Below are positions 55,528 through 64,000 of a stretch of DNA of 64,000 nt, in pieces; the stretch's first letter is position 1; each line of letters opens with the position of its first letter. The stretch is from Maratus speciosus (Eukaryota > Arthropoda > Arachnida > Araneae > Salticidae): NCBI GenBank assembly GCA_963932465.1, contig OZ010787.1:35840087-35904086 (forward strand), written 5' to 3'. The notes under the pieces are model-generated. The model had not been told where the DNA came from. It was given only the letters and a program-made list of their open reading frames with translations, and did not search any database. Position numbers and translations under genes: made by a program.

Positions 55528-57990
55528 CAGTAAACTCTGTCTAAGGCGGAATCGGTCGGAACTGAGAAAATTTTCCGTGGTAGACAATATTCCAGCTTAT
55601 GCAAAAGAGCTCCCCCTCCACCCCCCCCAAAAAAAAAAAAAATCGCAAATCTTATATTTTTTTACGTGCGTAACTTTTAGTAATGTTCTTTGAAATGAAA
55701 TTTTTAATGAAATTAGATTGTTATTAAATTTATTGTTATTAATAATTTCGAATCACATTATTTGAACACGCAAATAAATATTACCAATACGAAATTGCTC
55801 TTATTCTGAAATTTAATGAAAATCATTTAATTTAATAAATACAATTACATACTTTCTATTTCACATGGTAGTTAAAAAAATAAAAAAAATCCTTTATCGA
55901 CGTTTTTTTTTTCTTTCGGTTTACCATGCATTCTGCACTAACGCGTAAGTTTGTTATTATCGGTATTATTTTTTTTTATTTCTCTGAACAAGAAAAATAA
56001 TTTCGAGGTACTTAATTCTTCTCAAGAAATCCTGTTTGAATTGCACCGCTGTCTTCAACGGTTTTAGAAGCGTGGTCATCCTCATTTGCTTTCCTAAGAC
56101 AACAGTTAGTCTTTTCAGGCGGCATTTCTGAGCAAAGTCTGGCAATCCATTTAATAGCATCGAAAACACTGATGATTTTTTTCAGGTCGGTGGATGAAGA
56201 ACAATCACCAAAAGACACAATATTTGACAGCAACAGATATCTTTTGTAGTAGGTTTCAGCATTTTAATAACTCATTGATCCATTGGTTGTGTCACTACAG
56301 TAGTATCTGCCGGAAGAGATTGTAAATTTATATTCAACAGTTAGACGTCGGCATGACAAGGTGCATTATCGAGGAACAAATTTTATTTTTTAGTTTCTTC
56401 AATCATTCGTCTATTGAACTTTTTCAGCCACCCCTCCATTAAAACAATCGACAATCAGTATTTTTTCTGAGATCTCCAAGTCACAGGAAGCTTAACAATA
56501 GTTACATTCTTGAAAAATAACATCGTTTTCAATTTCCCAATCACTAACTTTTTTTATAAACTGTCCTACAAATTCGCAAAAAGCAAAAAAGTGACACGCT
56601 CGTTGGAGGTTTTACCTCAACGGCATTAGCTTTATCTTTTTACGAGGGACTTATTTGTCAAACACGATAAAATAGTACAGTCTCATCGCAATGATATACG
56701 TCCTTCTCTTGTTACAGTAGATGAAAGTTTCCTTTCCATTCCCGAATTTCATAGTGTGGGACATTTTTCAGGTGTCAGCAAGCATGCTTCATGGCAATGT
56801 TGTGTAGATTATGGAAACTCATTAATCATTCACTGGAAGTTTTAAAATCCATTTTACCTATTTTTTCGCAATATAGTCCAGATGTGAGAAAAATTTGTAC
56901 TTTAGCAATCAAAAAACACTCAAAAGTTAATGCATTAATATCTTCATCTTTCACAGCACGTTTCCTCTTCCTATTGAATGTTTTCAACTCCTTCTTTTTA
57001 AGCATCATAAATTTGAGTTTTATCATCATTAAATCTCATATAAAGATCTCCTACAGAATAATTATTTTCTTTTAATTTGGTAACTTCGACTTTATCCTGC
57101 AGCAATGGAGTATTGAGTTTAGATTTTGAAGCCACTTTTACGATGCACTTACTAATATCCTTAGACAAGACTAAACAACGAAGAACTAAACACCCGTGAA
57201 ATGATGGAATTTTCTGAACACGCGATTTATTGGAATGAAGCATACGTCAATCGAATAGCGTTTTATGTTTTCGATAAAAAGCGTGCATCTTGAGTTGTAA
57301 TAAACTGCTCGACGATGACGATCTTTCATTGATTGTCCTGGCGCGAAAATTGGTTGAAAACTAAAATTCTGAAAGAAGTCTTTACAGATAAATGAGAAAT
57401 GCTATTCAATTTCTTAATACTACTGTAATACCTGCAAATTTGAAGTTTACACTCAAACACGCACACAGAGACAAAATAACTCCGGGAAGGAGACAGTAAG
57501 CTATCAATTTGAATTTGAGTACAACTTTAAAACATAACATATTGTACTTTAGAAAATACTTAATTTCATAAATGTGCATCCTTCTAATAATAATTTGTAT
57601 ATGCAAATTTGTATAGGAAAATTGATTATTTCATTTTTTAAATGCAAGAATTAATTAAAATTTAAACAGTTTCTAGTTATTTAAATTAACTTTCTTAAAG
57701 TATTGCGAAATTTAATTAAAATTCTCAGCATTGAGTATATGACGTATGTATATCAGTTTTAAAGTTTCATAAACGGAATGCTTTTCATGTTTAAAATCCT
57801 TTTTTCCGCCTTATGCAAAATTTTGGTTTTGGTGTGGGACCTTAAAAACATTTCCGTTTCCGCGTTAGACATTCCGGCTTATGCAACAAGAATTAATGTT
57901 ATTTTCTATGGGTTCGCCGGGACTTGGAAAATTTTCCGCGGTAGACAGATTTCCGGCTTGCACAGAGTCCGCCTTAGGCAGAATTTACTG
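55528..57990 (-). mobile_element. pogo/Tigger-type DNA transposon, dead but near full length
   Basis: CAGTAAACTCTGTCTAAGGC is mirrored by GCCTTAGGCAGAATTTACTG, with TA on both sides. Further mirrored blocks (AAAATTTTCC, GGTAGACA) extend the TIRs inward. The 2463-bp length is usual for Tigger elements, and a decayed transposase occupies the centre on the minus strand. Confidence 0.94.
55990..57165 (-). pseudogene. pogo/Tigger-type transposase, degraded
   Basis: In order on the minus strand: an N-terminal HTH (LLQDKVEVTKLKENNYSV, about 57110-57055), a CENP-B-type DNA-binding region (INALTFECFLIAKVQIFLTS, about 56940), then the DDE domain with YHCDETVLFYR (first Asp, about 56690), FLDNAPCHADV (second Asp, about 56360) and LPADTTVVTQPMDQ (about 56300), and a C-terminal block DAIKWIARLC plus CCLRKA (about 56150-56090). 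The LDNAPCH and QP.DQ motifs are hallmarks of pogo-superfamily transposases. Frames change several times and stops intervene, so no active protein is possible. Confidence 0.92.
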
Positions 57991-57992
57991 TA

Positions 57993-59015
57993 TATACCAC
58001 ACACAAAAATAAGTTAAATAAATAAGTTAAAAAGTTTTAAATAAAAATTCTGGTGTACATTTGTTTTGCAAAACTTGAATGAAATTTCCTGCGTTTCTAA
58101 TGTTAAGTGCATTATAAATGTTGTTGATTTAGAAACTCACAATTCACATTTTATAATTCTTGGATTGAAGATACTCCGCGGATCTGAGATTTTCCACTTT
58201 TCAGTGTTGTTTTAAATCAATTTTTTTTTCACTTTAAGCGTTTTTCTGACGATTCCCAAAACTTAAAAAATCGGTACTTGCCTACTATCCGTGACAGGTC
58301 AGATACACCTCACCAACAATGGCGCCAGTGGGGTATTATACTAATTACTTTGCGCTTTTATTTATTTTTATTTATTTATTTATTTATTTACGTTGTGACT
58401 GCATTTTATACATTCTATTTGTAATTGTTACGTGTATTTCAACTTATTTTCTTTCTACATTTCCTTCTTTTACATTCCGCTCTTTGAAGGATTTCCATAG
58501 AACTGAAACAAAAGCTATTCTTTATTTTTAGGAATGGGGTATTATTGAACCAAAAATACGCCAGTGTTCACATTCCCACGAAATGAAATTGTACATTAAT
58601 AATTATATTTTGCATTATATTATGCGGAGATGCAAAGTAGATAAATACAAACACATATTGAAATTAGTAAGGACAATTCGTATGAGGGAGTAGAATCATA
58701 CTCACAAATGCATTGCAATTTACATATTTCTGGGGCAAAAAACTAACTTCCAATAAATTTTTATTTCCGCCGTTGCAAGTCTAAGACAGCAACTGCAGCA
58801 AATCCAAATTTTGTGTTCTTTTCCCATGCACAGACGTTAGCTAACTTATAAAACCAATATTTAGAAAGTAAGTATTTGATTTTGGTTGTTCCGATGCTTT
58901 TCTTTAGTCGCCTTTTAGTTTTACTGTGTTTAAGATCCTTTTTGTTTAAAATTTGATTAATAAAGAAGCAGTAGAAATCAATTTAAATACTTACTAAAAT
59001 TTAACATAAGAATGC
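57993..59015. other. No gene recognised
   Basis: (TTTA)n near 58365-58390; otherwise unassigned. Confidence 0.5.
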
Positions 59016-59021
59016 CCTATG

Positions 59022-60641
59022 CAGACCTGCCAACTGCTACGAAAAAACCGTAGTTGCTACGATTTGGACCTATAAACTACGATGCTACGAAAATTGGTCT
59101 TAAACTACGATTTTTTTTATAAAAAACACAGACGCATTTTTTGTTTCTAGTTGCGATTTTTATCCCGCGCAGCATATTTTCAGGAGTGATTCTGTTCCAA
59201 AATTTCGAAGTATTCATTTCCGAAAGTTTTAAAAAATTGGTCATTAGTCCGAAAATTCGGACATTAAAAAATGCTCATGGGGGAAAAAAAATCTGAGCTA
59301 CAAAACATTCTTCTTAATATAAAACCCTCTTTATGTACATTGAGTCATTGACCACGAGTGAATCGTATTTCCGCAAATATTTATACAGGAATTCCCTCCC
59401 TTAGACACAGGGGTGCCATTTTAAGAATTTCTGGAGGAGAGGAGGTGGTTCTTTCAGAGGCAAGGTTTGAAATAGTGTGCAAAATCGCACGATTTGCACA
59501 CGGAAAAGTCCTGCATAATGAAAAATGCTGTGCAGTATTTCCCCCTGCAAATTCTTCCACAGACCTATGATTCTTTTGCAAGTATATTTTGAAATTTCTT
59601 GATAGTTGGCGAATTTTTTTTCTTTTATGGAATTTTCCCAAATTAATTCGTGAATCGATCGCGGAAAAAAAGAGAATTTCTTCAAATGACCGTGTAAAAA
59701 TATCTGGTATTTCGTCAAAGATCTCAGAAACAAATGTTGATTATCTTCAATTGATCGCTGAATAAAATCGTTAATTTCATTATGAGTTCAGAAAGAAATT
59801 GCGAATTTCGTTAAAAGATTGCGCAAAAAATTACGAATTTCAATAAACTATCGAGAGAAAAATATTGCAAATTTCATCAAAAGGTCCCGGAAACGAGTAG
59901 TGAATTCTGTTGTCGCGAAAAGATTATCGAAAATTTTGCTGAGCGGTTGCGATGAACTAACGCGAATTTCGACAAATGACCGTGTAAAAAAATCAATTTC
60001 TTAAATTGGTCGTAGAAGAAAATAAATTTCGTCAAAGGATCGTGGTAAAAACGGGAATTTTGTCAAAATATCGCAGAAAGAAAACATGAATTTCGTAAAA
60101 AGATCGGTAAGGAAATGCAAATTTCATCAAAAGATCAGTAAAAAAAAAAACTCATTTCACCGAAAGATCGCGGAAAGAAAATATTAATTTCGCCAAAGGA
60201 TCGTGGTAAAAAACGTCAAAATCATCAAAGGATCGCGGTAAAAAATGCGAATTTCGTCAAAAGTTCATGGTAAAAAGTGCGGATTTCAACAAGAAACGTG
60301 ATAGAAAAATGTGAATTACTATTGTGGGGGAAAAAAATTGTGAATATCCTGAAATGATCGGAAAAAAATTTGCGAATTTCGTCAAAAGTTACTGCACTGG
60401 GCTAAAAAAACTGGAAACAGGCTTCTTTTACAAATGTAAAAAAATAAAAAGCTTCGAAACTCTAAAAATCGTATAAAAATTTTCAGAGGAAAAAGTTTGC
60501 TGTATTGAGTTCCAAGACTGAAACCTTATTCCTTTTACGAATGTTAAAAGATGGCTGCGAAATACGAAAAACCAACCAACCTCCAGATTAATTTTAATTT
60601 TGCGTGCTACGATTTCTCATTTTCAAAAGTTGGCAGGTCTG
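59022..60641. mobile_element. TIR element enclosing a 30-bp tandem array
   Basis: CAGACCTGCCAACT (59022) is mirrored by AGTTGGCAGGTCTG (ending 60641). The direct flank CCTATG is repeated (59016-59021, 60642-60647). CTACGAT motifs recur near the left end (59037-59120) and once near the right. The interior from about 59640 is tandem array 3. No transposase. Superfamily uncertain (hAT-like by appearance, though only six flanking bases match). Confidence 0.82.
59640..60395. repeat. Tandem array of about 30-bp units (array 3)
   Basis: Diverged units of GCGAATTTCGTCAAAAGATC plus GCGGAAAAA, some 25 copies. The consensus overlaps arrays 1 (minus strand) and 2. Short ORFs such as 59819-60004 are by-products. 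Confidence 0.88.
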
Positions 60642-60647
60642 CCTATG

Positions 60648-60780
60648 CTCAACGATGTTGGTTTATTTTTGTGTCGAGATTTATATAACGCAATAATCTT
60701 TCATATAAATTCAGTTTCATCTTTTAATGGACTTAATAATTGAGGATTAAAAATGAAAAACACTGAACAAAAAATCGAAA

Positions 60781-60821
<41 letters not shown>

Positions 60822-62470
60822 GAACAAGTCTTAAATTCCAAGCTTAACAAACAGGAAAACCCTTGAAGTGCCAACCCTAGTAGAAATAGTTTAAAAAAAG
60901 AGTAGAAAAATATTGCTGTTTGAATGTGCCACGTGAAGTGAAGACCGCTGAAAGTACCAGTGATAAGATGCGCGGCATCTTGTGGCCATTACACAACTTG
61001 TTATTGTTTACATCAATAGGATATTTTTTAAGCAAGGTAAAAAAAAAAAAAATCTACCCTATATATATAAAATGCTAATGAAACGAATTTATTAAACGGA
61101 TATATGAAACGACTGAATTGAAACGAATTTATGAAACGATTCTATGAAACGACTGATTATGTTTCACGGGGATTTCTCCTAAAATATGGACTACTTTGCG
61201 ATGAAATTCACTAAAAATCCGTATTGATCCGCAGATGTCAAAACTGGTATTAAATTTTTAAATTCTAATTAGTTTTCAAAATTAATTTTTTTCTAATTTT
61301 AAATACTTTTCTCTAATGATGGCAACTCAAATTTTAATGATAACAGATTTTTTTTTTATATTTTAGGAAAGGTTACGATTTTAAACTAATTTGGCGACCA
61401 GTTTGGCCTCCCTTAAATGCATGCTAAGAACAATGCTTTTTTTCAATTATCATTTTATTTAATACAAAACTTTCATTTAAAACTGAAACATTTAAAATTA
61501 ATGGCTTTCACTTCTTTCTTTTTTTTTTAAACGAAATGAAAAGAAAAATATTGGGCGCAGATGTCATATACGCACCGGGGTACCTAATTGGCGCCAAAAT
61601 AGCGTTATTTTGCCTGACATGGTAACCCGGCTATTGTTGCTTATTTATTAATAAATGTTTATTTACATTTATTTTCTTTTTATTTAAAAAAAAAGTGTGT
61701 TATAAATTGTTTTGTTCTATAGTTATTAATTTTTTTTTATTTATTGTTATTTCATTTTAAAAATAATAGAAAATAATTTAAAAATACATATGTAACTGGT
61801 ATTCTAAAACGAGGTTTTCGCAAAATTGTCGCATAAAAAAAAAAAAAAAAAAAAAAAATCACGCCAAACCAGATTAAATAATGCAACAAATCATGACATT
61901 TAATTTCAAATTCAAAGCAATGTTCTAATGGTACTACTTATTTATCCCGTCGACCAATTTCGCCAAATTATATAAATCGCCAAACCACTCGCCAAATTAT
62001 ACAAATTGACGTAATTTTTATTTTAAATAACGAAAGAACAAATGAATTAATATATTAATAAAAAATACAAATAAAACATCGAAATAAAAATTACTTAATG
62101 GCATAAACACGTGTAACTTCCTTATAGTCAAGTGAATGTGACATTTACAATCGACCATTATTGGCATTTAATCTTATAGTCTGGCGATAGATTTTTGGTC
62201 GATGGTATAACAAAGTAGTACCGCTTTAATTTACCACTTGAAAAATAAAAAAATTCTAACTGGCGAGTTAAAAAAAAAAAAAAAAAAAGCTATTGGCGAG
62301 ATTTGCACCCGGCTAACATAAAAGTACCAAGAATTCTTTGCGGTCATGGCAGCTTTTATATAGTTTTATTCGAAAAAATAACTTTGATTCTTTAATCAAA
62401 ATGGAAACCTTTCATATGAAAAGCGAAAGAATCAGCCCGTAATTGTTTATGGCAGTTACTTGATTTCATG
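60648..62470. other. No gene recognised; simple repeats
   Basis: Long T-run at 60785-60820, short ATGAAACGA repeats around 61077-61155, and A-runs near 61838-61858 and 62271-62288. No gene or clear element boundary seen. Confidence 0.5.
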
Positions 62471-62474
62471 GGCG

Positions 62475-64000
62475 TACCCAAAGGGGCGGGGGCTGATGGG
62501 GCTCCACCCCCCCCCCCCCCCCCTGAAAATTTTGAAATTGATATGAAAAAATGCTGAATTTTTTTCTTCCTTTTTTGGAAAAAAATTTAATTTTTTCTAT
62601 CATACAGCGAACTAGCCATTTTCGTTAGTTCCCATATTAGTTCATAATGACACCAAAGAAGAGAACGGGGGCTGATGGGGTTACAACCCCCTCCCCCCCC
62701 CCTCCTCCTCCCAAAATAATCGTAAAATAAAATGAAAAAGTGGTTTTACTTACTTTTTTTTTTAGAAAAATCTAATTTTTTGTTCTGTCATACAGCAAAA
62801 TAGCCATTCTCGTTAGCAACATATTAATCCACATTGACATCACAACATACCCAAAGATGGGTAGGGGGCTGATGCAATTACAGCCCCCTCTTCTCGAAAT
62901 AATCGAAAATGAATTTAAAAAATAGTGCTGATTGTTTTTCTTTCTGTTTGAGATAAATTTGCAATTTTCTACTATCATTCAACAGACTAGCCGCTCCCTT
63001 CCTTTTAGTTCCATATTAGTCCACAATGGCACCAAAAAAAAGAGAAAGGGGCTGATGGGGTTACAACCCCCCCCCCCCTCTTCCCGAAATAGTCGAAAAA
63101 TTAAATGGAAAATTTGTTTTTTCCTTACTTTTTTTTAGATAAATCTGTAATTTTCTCTTCTGTTACAGCAAAATAGCCATTCTCGTTAACTCCATGCTAG
63201 TCCACATTGACATCACAGCACACCTAAAGATGGGGAGAGGGCTGATGGAATTGCAGGCCCTCATCTCGAAATACGGGAAAATGAAATGAAAAAGTGCTCA
63301 TTTTTTTTCTTTTTGTTTGAGACAAATTTATATTTTGTCCCTTATCATTCAAGAGACTGGCCGCTCACATCTCTTTAGTCCCATACTAGTACACAGTGAT
63401 ACCACATTATACCCAAAGAGATGAAAGGGGCTAATAGGGTGTCTCTTCCCAAAATAGTCGAAAATGAAATAAAAAATTGCTGAATTTTTTTTTTCTTGTT
63501 GTTTGAGCTAAATTTGTAATTTTGTTTTCTGCAATCCTTATTTTTTTTAGATAAATCTGTAATTATTCTTCTGTCATACAGCGAAATAGCTATTCTCGTT
63601 AACCCCATATTAGTTCACATTGACATCACAGCATACCGAAAGAAGGGTAGGCGACTGATGGGATTACAGCCCCCTCCTCACGAAATAGTCGAAAATGAAA
63701 TGAAAAATATTGCTTTTATTTCCCCTTCTCTTTGAAATAAATTTGTACTTTTTTCTCCTATCATTCAATAGACTAGCCACTCTCTTCTCTTTATTTCCAT
63801 ATTAGTGCACAGTGACACCACATTATGCCCTAAGAAGTGAAAAGGGGGGTAATGGGCTTACAGCCCCTCCCAAAGTAGTCAAAAATGAAATGGAAAAAAA
63901 ATGCTGATTTTTTTCCTTTTTGTTTGAGATAAATTTGTAACTTTGTTTTCTGCAATACAACGAACTATCCATTCTGGTTAGCCCCCCAGGGGGATACCTT
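62475..64000. repeat. About 190-bp tandem satellite, continues past window
   Basis: A GGGGCTGATGGGGTTACAAC-type landmark recurs at about 62482, 62668, 62866, 63048, 63236, 63424, 63650 and 63845. Units alternate: one class contains AGCCATTCTCGTTA and CACATTGACATCACA, the other GACTAGCCGCTC and CACAGTGACACCAC, so the higher-order unit is about 380 bp. The array continues beyond 64000. ORFs inside (62772, 62932, 63375) are not genes. Confidence 0.9.

Noticed and set aside
62475..64000. Protein-coding exons in the C-run-containing repeat region
   Set aside because: All ORFs follow the roughly 190-bp repeat and contain long homopolymers.

Overview
This window is eukaryotic, non-coding, strongly A+T-rich DNA that is dominated by transposable elements. 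The mix of families (hAT, Tc1/mariner, pogo/Tigger, piggyBac-like TTAA elements, Helitron, tRNA-derived SINEs) and the lack of any compact gene arrangement point to an animal. An arthropod is most likely, and the SINE at 1290-1520 resembles spider SINEs as I remember them, so a spider or other arachnid is my best guess (inference). I could not recognise any intact host gene. The only protein-coding signals I trust are broken transposon genes: a Tc1-type DD34E transposase (6272-8593), Tc1 and mariner C-terminal scraps (11850-11906, about 14886-15010), a Helitron helicase C-terminus (53267-53446, minus) and a pogo/Tigger transposase (about 55990-57165, minus).

Layout. 1-3.2 kb: a long inverted repeat, a SINE and a near-perfect 64-bp-arm hairpin. 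3.2-5.4 kb: copy A of a 2.1-kb TIR element; copy B lies inverted at 16.8-19.0 kb and carries a 205-bp insert that looks like a solo LTR. 5.9-8.9 kb: a three-level nest, with a 321-bp hAT MITE inside a 1.3-kb hAT element inside a dead Tc1. 8.9-10.5 kb: a TIR element filled with a roughly 30-bp tandem array. 11.4-15.4 kb: a foldback Tc1, copy 1 of an ACCCGACTGC-ended family, hAT remnants, a mariner deletion derivative and a small hAT MITE. 20-28 kb: piggyBac-like MITEs, hAT elements with exact 8-bp target duplications, and a second TIR element carrying the same kind of 30-bp array. 30-40 kb: a likely Helitron 3' end, a TIR element, a 26-bp satellite and ACCCGACTGC copies 2 and 3. 42-50 kb: a Tc1-type MITE, palindromic TTAA elements, a rearranged tRNA-like SINE pair and a TTAA element built from palindromes. 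50-58 kb: a 2.3-kb TIR element, a Helitron interrupted by a hAT element, and a nearly full-length dead Tigger. 59-60.6 kb: a third TIR element with the 30-bp array. 62.5-64 kb: a roughly 190-bp tandem repeat with alternating unit types that runs off the window.

The elements do not work together as a pathway; the window is a fossil record of nested insertions. The most unusual pattern is that three elements with unrelated termini (8910-10526, 26579-27968, 59022-60641) each enclose a tandem array of about 30-bp units with the same core (GAATTTCGTCAAAAGATCGC-like). That suggests either array capture by transposons or a minisatellite spread by them.
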